From Coix lacryma-jobi var. lacryma-jobi (taxonomy: Eukaryota > Streptophyta > Magnoliopsida > Poales > Poaceae): a stretch of 64,000 nt of DNA. Made by a program: the position numbers and the translations under genes. Below the pieces are notes generated by a model. That model searched no databases. It was given only the letters and a program-made list of their open reading frames with translations, and was not told the origin of the DNA. The stretch lies in NCBI GenBank assembly GCA_009763385.1, contig CM019823.1:176398995-176462994 (forward strand), in the 5' to 3' direction. This document shows, piece after piece, positions 33,470 through 44,517 of this stretch. Positions within the stretch are counted from its first letter, which is position 1, and every line of letters starts with the position of its first letter.

Positions 33470-35995
33470 CTGACGTGTAGCCTCGACAGCTTCCTCGAAG
33501 GCAAGAGCTCGGCCGCCTCCGGAGATCCAAAACCTGCGGAGCAGACGCATCGCGCAGTTCCGAACTTCAGCATCATCAACCTTCATACGACGCACTTCAT
33601 CGATCGACGGAAAGGCATGGTTTGGCCTCTTGATTTTGCGAAGATGATCACAACCCGCCAGTCGAAGCGTGCTCGCCATTGCCAAAGCCCTGGCGTAGCC
33701 TCCGAAATCGGCTGCATTGACAACTAGCGAACTAAATACATCAAGTTCATTACTCAGCCAACCCTCGAAGGCTTCCGCGCTAGCTGCAGGCAACGACTCT
33801 CCGGCAGAGCCTCCGGCCTCAGTCAGGCAACAATCAAGCTTACGCTGGACGTTCTCCATACTCGTCCGCCAGGATTCGCTCAAATCCCCTAAGCGACCCT
33901 CGGCATCGGCCAACGCCTTGTCCTTAGCCTTTCCCTCGGCAATCAAATCAGCATTACGCTTCGCCAGTTCAACTGCCTCCTCTCGAGCCTTCGTGGCCTT
34001 CTCCGAAGCATTCTTCAGTTCAATTTCCTTATTTTCCAAGCTCCGGGCAAGTCTGCCATTCTCCTTCTCAAGCTCAGTAATTTGGCTTCTCATAAATTCC
34101 ATGTCGGAGCCAACCTTCCGTCTCGCCGCGCGGTTCAAGAGCATTAGCTCCGCCAACTTGACGTCAACGTCGGCAAAAGTATCACCAACCGCCTGGTCCG
34201 CAAGTCGAACCTCTGCCTCCGGCACACAAATGCGGCCGAAGATTCGGCCTAAAAAACGCCTTTCCTCCAGGCCACATTGCAAGTGACAATCCCGAAGGTC
34301 CGGACTGGTGAACAGCTCAGTTGCCGGATCAGAAATCCCAAGCCTCTTAGCATACTCCGGGAGGCTCGACCGATTCGCCTCGCCGTACGGTCTCTTTCCC
34401 CGGGCTCGGTCGGGCTCGAGTTCTCCATCAAACTCAAAACCCTCTACCCACAGGTGCAAGCCCGCAAAGCTGGGAATCGACCCTCGTCGAGGACTATCTG
34501 GCTCAATGTCTCGAGCGATGTCGTCCACGCTCCGGGAAACCATCGCACCAACGCTTGGCAAGGCCGCCCCTCTTCCGTGGGTGTCATCGATGGACACCTC
34601 CTCATCAGTGTCATGTCCTCCACTGGAAGCTTCGCTGCTTTCATCAGACGAACCCTCGTCCGTTCCCCCCTCTTTTCCATCCTTCTCCTCCTCCACCTCA
34701 TCATCATCAGAATCATCCTCGTCGTCTGAAATTTGAATCAAAGCACTGATCCCTCCAACTCGGGGCACCCGCCCTGCAGCCCTACCGACACCTCGGCCGG
34801 AAGCAACAATAGCTGACAAAGAGGTACCAGCCGAAACGGCCGCGACCTTCATCGCGAATGTTTTCACCCGGCCACCGGCACCACCACGGCCTCGCCCACG
34901 GCCCCGTACCGGCCGAGAGACAATTCCCCTCTCCCCCGAAGCTTCGCGCTTCCTCTTCTTCGGCGCATCCTCGCTCGAAGGAGCTGGCCAGTCCGCATAC
35001 CGGACCCCAAGAATATCAAACATTCTGTTCACCCGACCTCCGCTACCCGCCGAGCTGTGGATCGGCTTAGTCTCCAGCGTGGACAGTTTCCCGACAAGTT
35101 CCACAGTCCACTGCTGAACACGCTTGTAGATGACCTCCATCCCATCTCCGCATGAGGGAAACTTTTGGAGAGTTCTCTCCCAAATCTTGTCAAGATCCAG
35201 GCTCGGCCTCTTTAAACCCCTACCTTCATACTTGGGATCATCCTCCACTTTGAACCATGCCTGCCTTCGTCCAAGAGGCCAAATCTTGGCACAGCAATAC
35301 TCCTCCACCAGGTCACGCGCGCACTGCGAGCGGGCAACAACCCTCAGGCAGTCAACAAAGGCGTGAGCCTCGACGCTCATCCTAGCTTCGGCGCTTACTT
35401 CTCCAAGCAACGAAAGCTCACCACAAAGCTCAACATCATCACTGAGTTTGTAGTAGAACTAGAACTCTTGCCATCCACTGCTCCACTTGTTCTTCTGTGC
35501 TTGTACCGGTAGCTCCGCGCCGGCGCGATGGCAGAAAGTGTAGACGGCGAACTGACCGAGACTGGATCTGCCCTCGCCGTCAGTGAACTTCCGAGGCTGC
35601 ATATGGACGCGATGAGTGCGTACAAACCCTTCGACATGAGGGACAATCCCCTGAGATCGGCAGGCCCAAACATAAACAGACATCTTCGTGAAGCACGAAG
35701 GTGTAAGCTGATGAAAGCGCAAATTAAACCTTCGCAGAACTGAAGTCACGAAGGAGTCAGCAGGAAAGCGAAGTCCGGCTGAAAAGAATTTCTCAAATAC
35801 AACAACCTCGTCTACACCCGGCTTCGGCACCGTCTCACCAGCACTGGCCCTCGCCTTGCCATCCTCAATCCAACCCCACCTAACATAGGATGCAAGATCA
35901 GTGGCGCAAACCCGACTATGCCCGAACTCGAAGGTAGTCCCCTCATCCGCAGCGACGGGAGATACAGCGCGAGCCGTTTGTTTCAACCTCGCCAT
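33470..35995 (-). pseudogene. gene23: Antisense accessory gene of the Grande-like element, exon 1 (gene23-like, one in-frame stop)
   Basis: The start is ATG at 35995 on the - strand, about 145 bp after its own TATA box. The N-terminal ~180 residues resemble the 'putative gypsy type transposon' domain (Transposase_28). Then come a KKRKRE basic patch and RG repeats (about 34880-34950), an acidic stretch rich in D/E/S (about 34590-34730) and a long coiled coil (about 33900-34090). This composition suits the nuclear protein described for Grande gene23. A TAG at 35459-35461 interrupts the frame, and the same frame is open on both sides. Exon 1 ends at CAG (33470) before GTTTGCG and a 94 bp intron (33376-33469) that ends in TTATAG. 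Confidence 0.8.
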
Positions 35996-36139
35996 CTCTA
36001 AAAACTAAGCCTCGCTAGACGCAAGCAGTCTAAGCCTTCACAACTATGCGAAAAGCAACCTCCGCAACAACAAACGAGCAGCAGCAGGATGGCAAGCGCG
36101 TTTGAAGGCACAAGACGAAAGCCCCTCACCTACCCCTCC

Positions 36140-36147
36140 TATTTATA
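36140..36147 (-). promoter_or_regulatory. TATA box of the antisense Grande gene
   Basis: On the - strand TATAAATA lies about 145 bp upstream of the antisense ATG (35995), inside a small palindrome CCTATAAATAGG. It fits reports that the Grande accessory gene is transcribed from its own promoter and not from the LTR. Confidence 0.65.
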
Positions 36148-36368
36148 GGACAAGAAGCGGGAGCATCCGCCCGACAAAATCGGCACAGTAGCCGAAAAAC
36201 TCAGCACGAAAAACGGAGCGGCCTTAAACAGTACAAAAGCAAACAGTACTACGGCACAGCCCAGAGCAGTCGCGGGCGTCGCTGCCTAGGGTCTTTTCAC
36301 GTCTCCCATCGAAAGGCGCTGCTTGGGCCTAAGCTCTGCTCCTTAGATCCAAAGCAACGAGGGGCTAC

Positions 36369-37009
36369 TATTGGGGATGAGGACCCTCGGCAGCGGCACC
36401 ACACAGAGTGCAGGCAAAAACGACCTTCGCATGATCCACACGTCCCCGCTCGACCCTTTTCCGCAAGGGACTGAACCCCTCGGACCCGTTTTCTAACCCT
36501 CGCCATGGATCCGACCCCCGAGGCTTTGTTACAATTCTCTGCAGGTTAAGACTTGACGACAACCAGGCGGGTGACCCTCGCTCGCCTTGCGAGGCCACTT
36601 CACTTGGAGCGAAGGGTTCGACGAGGCGACGGAAGGACGCTGGCTCGAGGGCAAGCGGAGTCGAAGGTCAAAAGTTTTTACGTCTGCCCCCGAAGGTGGG
36701 CAAGACCGAGTGGCGGCGCACAGAGGGAAGACTGATTAGGGTTCCCGCTGCAACCGTGTTTTTACTTCTTTGCCCCCCCTCCCTGCGTGGAGGCGGGGAA
36801 TCTTTGTTGTACCCTTTCGTTATTAGTCCTGTGACCCTTGGTATTCCCTATAAATACCAAGGGGTGAACAGTGTAAGACACGATCTTTTTGGGGGGACAG
36901 AGCCATAGCAACTTTGTCTTCGTCGCCTTAACCTTCGCAATTGTTTCCGACGCTCGGTCACCTTCGCCACCCTGCACAAGTGCGAAGGGGAGCAAGTGTG
37001 TTTCCAACA
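36369..37009 (+). repeat. 3' LTR of the Grande-like element (641 bp)
   Basis: It matches 3637-4281. Its first dinucleotide is TA instead of TG, one of about 9 substitutions. A purine-rich stretch (ACGAGGGGCTAC) precedes it. The TATA box is at 36849-36856. It ends TTTCCAACA and is followed by the target copy GGTAC (37010-37014). This LTR points towards the gene island. Confidence 0.93.
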
Positions 37010-37014
37010 GGTAC

Positions 37015-38870
37015 GGAATGATGTTCATACTATGTTCACAGAGGTGAGTGTCTTTGCATTCGCTCTGATGAGAGAGAGAGAGAGAGAGATGACCTTTCGA
37101 TGAGTATCTTTGCATTAGTTCTCCATCCTCGTCAAACAACATTCACTCTTGTGCGCGAGATTACGATTGGACTCCTTCCACCATGAATTCACGCAGAAAA
37201 TGGAAAGGCCTTTGCCTCTTCATACGTTTCTCCTTATGTCGTGCGAACCTAATGGCTATTGAGCATGATGCAATGCAACATCTTGCTATAGACCCAATCC
37301 TGCCTCAGTGTATCTATTTCATTTATGTTGATAGTGGAAGAAAACCCAATCACGTCTCATCTCTTTTTATTACCTCGTGGACTCAAATCAAGCGACGAAA
37401 AAATAAAGTAGGCATGTGGCAAATCTCGAGAGTTGTCTACGTACATATAGGTCAAAACTATCTGCCAAAGCATCCAACGAAACAAAAACGTAAGCATATC
37501 TATATATGCAGGCCCCCCTCATCCTTTTGCGAGTGAGGCTACAAACTTGACTCCACCTACTACTATGCATGCGAAAATAAAAAAAATGGTTTCACCCCCT
37601 CCGTATGCTTCTTCATGTATTGAAACATCAGGGTGAATCTCGTGGCTATTCTGCACAAAACAATGCTTGCCGCCATAAATATATTATCTGGCAAGGTGAA
37701 AACTTACCAGTTGTTTTTTTATTTAAAAAATGAAAATCACTAGCTGTTAACCATTAAACTATTTTTTTTTTGTATTTAGCTCCACTTGTCCCATGAGATT
37801 GGCAGGAAACTCGAAATGGTACTCGTAACACCAAACCACATTACATTATTCCCACGTCGTCCATAGGAACCCTAGAAAATGTTTAAATGACCCGTACACA
37901 TTGACTAGGAGGTAGGAGTACTCCTCCGTAGGAACTAGGAAGTGATCCGGTCCTCGGTGCCTTTTCCATCCAAAAGGACCACGATTCTTGGACCATTCAT
38001 TGACCACAGTACGGGCTCACTCAGCGACCTGGGAAGCGTGAACCAGTCAGTCGACATGGCACCATGCCACCACCATCGAGGTCGCTCGCGGCTGGTGCGG
38101 AGCGGAGATTTGACGCCGCCTCGGCCGCGTGCGCCGAGGGCAGAAAAGGCAAGCGGTAGAAACGCTATCCGTTACGCACGGCACTGGACGCCGTACGGCC
38201 GCGGCATCACTCCCCAGTCCGCGCAGCACAGTGCGCGAGAGCGAGACCCACCCGACGCGTTCAGTAACCAGTACTAGTACGTACAGTGCGCGCGGCATGG
38301 TAGGGCAGGGCAGTGCAGTGCAGTGCAGTGCCGCAGACGGCAGATCTGACACCGGGCCGGCTGGCCCGGCCCCCCTAAAGCCTGCCGCCGCCGCTGTCTC
38401 CCGCTACCCTCTGGCCCTGCCTGCCCGCAGCAGCACCAGCAAGCGGGGAGCTCCTCCTGCCACTCCGCAGCGCCCGCCCCGCGCGTGAGCGTGAGGCGAG
38501 AGACGGGGGAGGCAGCGAGGCAGCGAGCGTCCGCGTCCGGTGTGCCAGCGCGGGCGGCAGCCGGAGGAAACCGGCAAAAAAACACCGAGGGGAAAAAAAA
38601 GGTGGCACGAGAGTAGGAGCACGGGCCATTACCCATTAGGCAGGCAGGCGTGGCAGGGCAGCCTAGGGATAAGACCGTTCGCAGCGCTCGAAGCAGCAGC
38701 CGGGCCGGCGCGCACGGCCACGACCACCAGCAGTCAGCACGCCGGGGAGCTAGCACCGAGCACCTGCCGTTGCCGCATTCCAGCAGCTACAGCTAGCCGG
38801 CCCGGCCGCCACTGGCGCCGAGCTGAAACCCGCCAGGCGCCAGCCCACGCGCCAGGAGCTCCAGCAGCTC
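37015..38870. other. Intergenic region upstream of the TCP gene
   Basis: It starts with the right flank of the Grande insertion and has a (GA) microsatellite at about 37072-37089. After AT-rich DNA it becomes GC-rich from about 38090, where promoter and leader of the TCP gene probably lie. A GCAGT repeat (four copies) is at 38310-38330. No gene is visible. Confidence 0.5.
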
Positions 38871-38872
38871 CC

Positions 38873-38881
38873 CCATAAAAG
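38873..38881 (+). promoter_or_regulatory. Possible TATA element of the TCP gene
   Basis: CATAAAAG follows CCCC about 105 bp before the TCP start codon, a reasonable core-promoter distance for a short leader. It is a weak match on its own. Confidence 0.35.
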
Positions 38882-38985
38882 CGCCGCATTCCTCTCACGG
38901 CCACTACGGCTCTCGCGGCCGCGCCAGCACCCGGCAGCAGCCAGCGTATGAGCAGCGCTTGCGCCTGCGGCGGCGGCAGTAGGGG

Positions 38986-40194
38986 ATGGAGGCAGCGGCC
39001 GTGAGCGACGGAGCAGCTGCTGGCGGCGCGGGCGGCGCCGCCGCGCTCGCGGGCCGCTCCCAGCAGCAGGGCGCCAAGCGCGGCCGCGGCGGCGCCGTGA
39101 GGGGCAGCGAGGCGGCGGCATGGGGCCAGCCGCCGCCGCCACCGGCGCTCCCCCCGCCGCCGCCGCCCACGCCGGGGGCGGGGTCCCGGATCTACCGCGT
39201 GCGGGCCAGCGGCGGCAAGGACCGCCACAGCAAGGTGTACACGGCCAAGGGCATCCGCGACCGCCGCGTGCGCCTGTCGGTGCCCACCGCCATCCAGTTC
39301 TACGACCTGCAGGACCGCCTCGGCTTCGACCAGCCCAGCAAGGCCATCGAGTGGCTCATCAACGCCGCCGCCTCCGCCATCGACAAGCTCCCGGAGCTCG
39401 ACCCGGCCGCCTTCGCCGCACTCCCCGCGCCGGGCGACGCGGATGCCGGCGGCAGGGACAAGCAGCAGAACCAGCAGCAGGGGAGCAAGTCCGCGGGCAG
39501 CAGCACGTCGGAGACGAGCAAGGGCTCCGAGCTCTCGCTCTCGCGCTCCGACGGCCGCGGGGGCGCCGCTGCCGCCGCGCGGGACAGGGAGGTCACCGTC
39601 GCCAGCACCACGGCGCAGGCCGCGTCCTTCACAGAGCTGCTCACCGGGGTCGCGTCGGCCGGCTCCATTACCGCCGCCGAGCACAAGCAGTCCTGGCACC
39701 AGCAGCCCACCGTCTCCGCGGCGGCCGCCGCCGCCGACTGCGTCGGCATTGCGCACCACGGGAAAGGTGCGGACGGGCTGTCGGCGCACAGCTTTTCTGC
39801 CCCCGCCGCCGCCAAGTTTGGCAATGCGCTTCCGTTCGGCCTGGTCCCGGCGCAGCCCTTCAACTTCACCAGCCCCATCGAGATGCCTCACTTCTCGCTT
39901 GGTCAGGACCTGGCGGCGTCCTCGGCTGCCGCCGGGGACTACAGCCTCGATTTTTCCATGTCCTCGGGTTTCTTGGGTGACAATAGGGGGACCCTTCAGT
40001 CCAATTCGCAGTCCAACTTCTCAGGCCATCATCACCAGCAGCTCCACAGGCTGGACGGCCCGATCTTGTTCGGTCACGCTCACGCCGCGGCGGCGGCGCA
40101 TCCCGCATCCGAGAACCAGCTGACGGCATCTGCGGCGTTACAGCTGTGGGACGGGCTCCGGCACTCCGGCATGAAGGAGAAGAGCAAGAACTGA
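38986..40194 (+). CDS. CIN-class TCP transcription factor, miR319-type
   Basis: The intronless 402-residue frame starts at ATG 38986, the first ATG in this frame after GC-rich leader, and ends TGA at 40192. A proline-rich stretch (residues 48-63) precedes the TCP basic helix-loop-helix domain (about 68-126; RIYRVRASGGKDRHSKVYTA, then LQDRLGFDQPSKAIEWLI). The rest is Ser/Ala-rich with a His-rich HHHQQLH near the end. A miR319 site at 39984-40004 places it in the CIN clade, whose members repress cell proliferation in leaf margins and act in the nucleus. It is close to rice PCF5/PCF6/PCF8 types; I do not assign a symbol. The next gene converges on it from the right. Confidence 0.93.
   Translation: MEAAAVSDGAAAGGAGGAAALAGRSQQQGAKRGRGGAVRGSEAAAWGQPPPPPALPPPPPPTPGAGSRIYRVRASGGKDRHSKVYTAKGIRDRRVRLSVPTAIQFYDLQDRLGFDQPSKAIEWLINAAASAIDKLPELDPAAFAALPAPGDADAGGRDKQQNQQQGSKSAGSSTSETSKGSELSLSRSDGRGGAAAAARDREVTVASTTAQAASFTELLTGVASAGSITAAEHKQSWHQQPTVSAAAAAADCVGIAHHGKGADGLSAHSFSAPAAAKFGNALPFGLVPAQPFNFTSPIEMPHFSLGQDLAASSAAAGDYSLDFSMSSGFLGDNRGTLQSNSQSNFSGHHHQQLHRLDGPILFGHAHAAAAAHPASENQLTASAALQLWDGLRHSGMKEKSKN
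39984..40004 (+). promoter_or_regulatory. miR319 target site in the TCP coding region
   Basis: The 21 bases include GGGGGACCCTTCAGTCCAA, the signature complementary to miR319 shared by CIN TCP genes. It encodes the segment NRGTLQSN. Cleavage of the mRNA here is the known mode of control for this clade. Confidence 0.9.
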
Positions 40195-40210
40195 ATGCAC
40201 ATTTTCAACG

Positions 40211-43200
40211 GTAAGATTTTTTTTTTTGTCGCCCGTGATGTGCTCAAATTGTCATTTCCGCATGATTACCTTACCTTCTTCGAGGCGCTCGAGGTAGCCT
40301 CGTGCCCATAACAGGTCCAACAGTTATGTTCTGTTCCAGTTGACTTGACGGGTGTCAGAACTTCAGTGGGTCCTAGTACTTCATTTTACCTTGGCTTTGT
40401 GCATGATCTAGTCTTACAGGTGTCATTTGCTCCTCATTTAGATAGAATTTTGCATGAGCACATGGCTTCTGATTGGCACGCATTGCATTTTATATTGTAT
40501 TAAATTGCTTTGTTGTGTGCTGTAGCTACGTAGCATTGCTCAAAAGGGATTGAACACTACCTTTCCATGCATAAAAGGCTTAATACAAAACATATCTTAA
40601 CTAAAGCGAGTTTCTGTTCATATTCAGGTTTTTTTTTGTCTGGATAAATGAATTCTTGGGATGCACTCTAGTAATGCAGTAATCTGATTTGCACCGTAAC
40701 AAGGAACAGGTTTTATCCCCTTGATGCCTATTGATGTAGGTGATCTGAGATCTTAGGTTTGTGATAGAACATGCGCTTCTACTTGCTTTTGGTATGATAA
40801 TATGGACTCTCAGTTAAAGTTCGCAGAAATATGATATACAATTTTGAGAGGCCATACAAACCTTAGCTTAGATGTCAAGGAATTTGAAAACAAATGCAAT
40901 CGGCTAAAACCCTAATTGTAGAGTTACAAACCATAAGTTGTTCCACTTTCATGCATGCGAAACTACCTTATTACATGTCATTACCCATAAATCTACTTGG
41001 TGATGTGTTCATGCAAGCCATGCTTGGCTGCCTACTGCTCCAAGTGCATAGTAGGGCTTTGATTGGGTTTTGGCTCAAGATTAGAGCTGCTGCAAGCAGA
41101 AGCTCCCCCATACTCGATTCAGCTTGCTCTATGATCTTAAATATGACTGGATCAGTAGGATTTTACTTGTTCCGTAGTACGTAGTACATCACTAATTCAC
41201 TATGGTAGTAGAACCGTCATATGGTAAGCAATGATCTGTACTTTTGTACTTTGGTCAGTTCATATTGTGTCCCACCACAAGAAAAAAATGTACTTAGTAC
41301 AGTGTTGCCAGCAAAACATCACTAAGAGTCTTGTCATCAACAAAATGCTTGTGAATATTTATTATAGTTTGCTGACCTTGGTGATATCAGTTCGCCCCCC
41401 CCCCCCCCCCCTCCCCCCCAATAGACCAATAGACCACTCTCAGCATGCAAACCATTGTTCATCTCTAAATGTTATATGACGTTGAAAGTCTGTTAAATAA
41501 ATTGTGCTATTATTAGGTAGTGGCCGCCAAGATTCAGTCTTTATTTCTTGAGATCGGATATGCCACCATTTCTGGTGCTTTGCTTGCACTGAGCTATCCA
41601 GAGTTCCAAACTTGTGAGTTAGACAATTCCAGACTTATTGATTGAACGTAGCTTTCCATCAGATGCTGTAACATTACTTCCTGGTTGGAGACCTAGACCT
41701 CATAGCACAATCTGGAGGGCTTGTTGTTGTTTGTTATACTTCCTAACTACCAGAAGTTAGTATTTTGTTTGTTATCTAGTTTCCCCATTTGAGACCTTAG
41801 CTTTCTAGTCTGTTAGGACTGTATGTAATTATGTACTCCGTATGCTAGAATCATATACTATTATTACATTTTTTTCTGGAATTAAATACATATAGAAGAT
41901 TCATCTAAACTAGCATGATCGAAGTGCTATAATACTATTTTTAACTAATGATATTTCACTGATAAATTCTACTCTTGAATCTTGAGCAGTACCTTAAAAC
42001 TTAATTGGTACTCCGTATCTAAGAAAAGAAAAATCCAAAGCAACAGGCATGATTCCTACATCAACAAACTTCTGTTGTCTTCTTTTTCTCAAAGGACGAT
42101 TCAAACTATCGGAAGTGCTTGTATGCCTCCACATAAATGAGTCCTGGATCCCCAAAGGGATGCAACTATAGCACAGTACTAAGTCATACTATCTCATGTT
42201 CGACCAAATTTAATACAAACAATTATACATGTTTATGATATCCAATAGATATAGTTATTTTTATAATGTCATTATTTTTTTTAGAAAATGGAAGAAAACT
42301 TTCAGCCTCTGCATGTCCACACAGCATTATACGGAGTAGTTAATTATTTAGAGTCATAAATGTTGATAGTCATAGTTTGACTAAGAAAACATATAGAGTT
42401 GCATAATTTTGTGACAGAGGTAGTAGTTATTATTGTTGTTGTTAGAATCTGATACCCCTAGTTATGCGCAGCAGCCCTCGGATCTTTAAAAGGATGTTAC
42501 GAATATGACACAAGCTAGCACCGTATCAAGAACGATGTAGTCGAATCGCGTAGAAAACCCTAGATGATGATGAAGCAACCACGACAAGAGATTAGAATTT
42601 GGCGACGCCGACCGCAAATTCTATTAGCACAATTCCAAAAGAGTACAAGAGATTGTCGCTCTCTCACAACCCTACTTGACCCTCCAGGACCCACTGATTC
42701 TTGTCCTATACAAGAATCTAGTGCAATAGAACTGTCTAGTCTAATCATCTTGAGCGCTCCTAATTGCTCCGTACAAGCCTTGGATGAGACCCCTTGTGTT
42801 GGCTTATGATCTTGTTGTTGATGCCTATGACCTCTACCCCTTGATTTATATAGTCCCCTCCAAGACCCTCATACATACAAATAGGAGTTCTACTCCTAGT
42901 AGGATTCTACACTCAAGACCTAGTAGAACTAGAAGTCCTAATAGCACACCTTTTTTAGTCCTATTCTAAGTAGGATTTGAGTCACCATACAACAGTTGTT
43001 ATGCATCCAGATTGCATATAAAGCCATGATATAGTACTGGATAAGCAAGTACGGACACTGTTAGATATCAGTATCCATGTTGGCAGTACGCGAGACACTC
43101 GTTTCTCAGTGTTTGCAGTACAGATTGGACATTAACATATATGTCAGACAGTACAGATTGGTCATTAACATCTATGCCGGATTCTTAATCTTCTTTGTTT

Positions 43201-43212
43201 GTCAACCTGCAG
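40211..43212 (+). other. Probable 3'UTR intron of the TCP gene (3.0 kb)
   Basis: Sixteen bases after the TCP stop is a strong donor (CAACG then GTAAGATTTT). The best distant acceptor is TTTGTCAACCTGCAG at 43198-43212. The interval is AT-rich with no gene. It contains a C-rich run (41395-41419) and a Copia solo LTR (42440-42994). Downstream, 43213-43720 looks like a terminal exon. The model rests on splice signals only. Confidence 0.45.
42440..42994 (-). mobile_element. Solo LTR, probably Copia (555 bp)
   Basis: It runs TGTTAGAATC...CATACAACA and is flanked by GTTGT (42435-42439 and 42995-42999). On the - strand it begins TGTTGTATGGTGACTC, has a TATA box (CTATATAAATCAAGG, about 42836-42850), and ends GGGGTATCAGATTCTAACA, the usual look of a plant Copia LTR. 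There is no internal coding. Confidence 0.85.
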
Positions 43213-43731
43213 ACAACCGAAGACATCCAATTGCTGGGACCCGTTCCAGCAAGAATTCTCTTTTGGAGCTGCCACCGTTTGTTGCGGTGATGACTGTCAG
43301 ATCGCCGGCACACAAGGCTACTACCTGCTATGGTCATTATCAACCGTCCATCGGCCCTAGCTGCTGCCGCTGATCAAACAGTCATGTGCTTTCTTTCTTT
43401 TTTTTCTTTCATTTCCTTCCTAGATGCTGTTGTACAAATTTTGTGGGAGATGAGAGTTTAAACAAGTGTTGTAAGAGTGCTCGCTAGTCGCGGTTCTAGT
43501 GCTCCCCGCCTCTAACTGCTGGTCTAGACTATTCTTAAGTTTGGATGGACAGGCATTGTGATCATAGTTTCTCAGTTTCGTTTGCGAGATATCCCTGATT
43601 CAGAGGTGCTACCATGGCTCTTTCTACCTGGTTTGAGTATTTCGATCTGGAAAGCTGGCACAATCGGTGTATCTGTAATTCTGTATAGCGTCATCCTGGT
43701 ACAATGAAATTCAGAATGTTCGCCACTTTAT

Positions 43732-44517
43732 TTATTCAGAAAAAAAAAAGACGCAGATCGTCAGCTGGCGCATGCAAGCAGACGACGGAGTGACGGAGCT
43801 TTGTCTCATTTTGGTCCGAGCAACCACTGCCTGTACTCCAGGACGAGCTGGTACACTTTTCTCGGGCGTGTACACGTTGGCCGCCACGCTGTCCCAGCGC
43901 GCGCACCGCGCCGCCCACGCCGCGAGCCCCGGGCACTCCTCCGCCACGGCGAACCGTCCGTGGCGCTCGTACGTGAGGAACCACGCGGCGAACGGCGCGG
44001 CCGCGACGTCGACGAACCCGAACGCCTCCCCGCCGAAGAACTCGCGGCCGCCGAGCTCGGCGTCCAGCGTCCGGAGCACAGCCAGCATCTCCGTCCGCGC
44101 CTCCGGCTCCGGCTCCGCGTCCGCCTCCTCGCCGTCGCGCCTCAGCCACAGCCGCTTCCCGCAGAGGTGTGCCCGGCCGGCGTACTCCGCCCAGAACCGC
44201 GCCCGCGCGCGCGCGTAGGGGTCGGCCGGCAGGAGCGGCGGCGTCGCCGGGAAGGCCTCGTCGAGGTACTCGAGGATGACGAGGGACTCGCAGACGGGGC
44301 GGCCCGCGTGGAGGAGCACCGGCACCTTGCCGCCGTGCGCCGGGTTGGAGCGGCGCAGGAGGTCGCTCTTGGCGGCGAGGTCCTCCTCGGCGCGATCGTA
44401 CGCCAGGCCCTTCTCGGCCAGCGCGATGCGCACGCGCTGCGCGTACGGGCTGCCGAACACGTCCAGCAGCACCAGGTCGCCGCCGCTGCCACTGCCGCCG
44501 CTCTCGACGCCGGCCAT
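43732..44517 (-). CDS. Tau-class glutathione S-transferase with a C-terminal frameshift
   Basis: Start is ATG at 44517. The N-terminal thioredoxin fold has the tau-class active-site serine in SPYAQRVRIALAEKGL (about residue 23) and the glutathione site in VPVLLHAGRPVCESLVILEYLDE. A helical C-terminal domain follows. It would join glutathione to electrophiles such as herbicides or stress products in the cytosol. The frame runs 261 residues, longer than the family's usual 220-240, because after PEK it leaves the expected sequence at a run of four A (43857-43860, T on the + strand). In the next frame the codons give VYQLVLEYRQWLLGPK and a stop at 43806-43808, the normal tau-class end. So an extra A, real or a sequencing error, alters about the last 17 residues. 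No intron is present. Confidence 0.88.
   Translation of the reverse strand: MAGVESGGSGSGGDLVLLDVFGSPYAQRVRIALAEKGLAYDRAEEDLAAKSDLLRRSNPAHGGKVPVLLHAGRPVCESLVILEYLDEAFPATPPLLPADPYARARARFWAEYAGRAHLCGKRLWLRRDGEEADAEPEPEARTEMLAVLRTLDAELGGREFFGGEAFGFVDVAAAPFAAWFLTYERHGRFAVAEECPGLAAWAARCARWDSVAANVYTPEKSVPARPGVQAVVARTKMRQSSVTPSSACMRQLTICVFFFSE

Larger units (their letters stand above)
3637..37009 (+). mobile_element. Grande-like Gypsy (Tat lineage) LTR retrotransposon, interrupted by nested insertions
   Basis: Two LTRs (3637-4281 and 36369-37009) in the same orientation are flanked by the 5 bp duplication GGTAC (3632-3636, 37010-37014). Between them, in order, are gag, protease, reverse transcriptase, a double RNase H, integrase, two tandem arrays and a long 3' region with an antisense gene. 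That layout, especially the second RNase H, the arrays and the antisense gene, matches what is known of maize Grande. Removing the two nested insertions and their duplicated 5-mers leaves about 12.97 kb. About 9 substitutions separate the LTRs (roughly 1.4%), so it is not recent. Gag-pol is disabled by frameshifts and stops. It can still supply LTR promoters and an antisense promoter. Confidence 0.92.

Noticed and set aside
38734..39891. 385-codon frame on the - strand opposite the TCP gene
   Set aside because: It is a GC-rich shadow of the TCP coding region with no domain, while the + frame has an unmistakable TCP domain and miR319 site.
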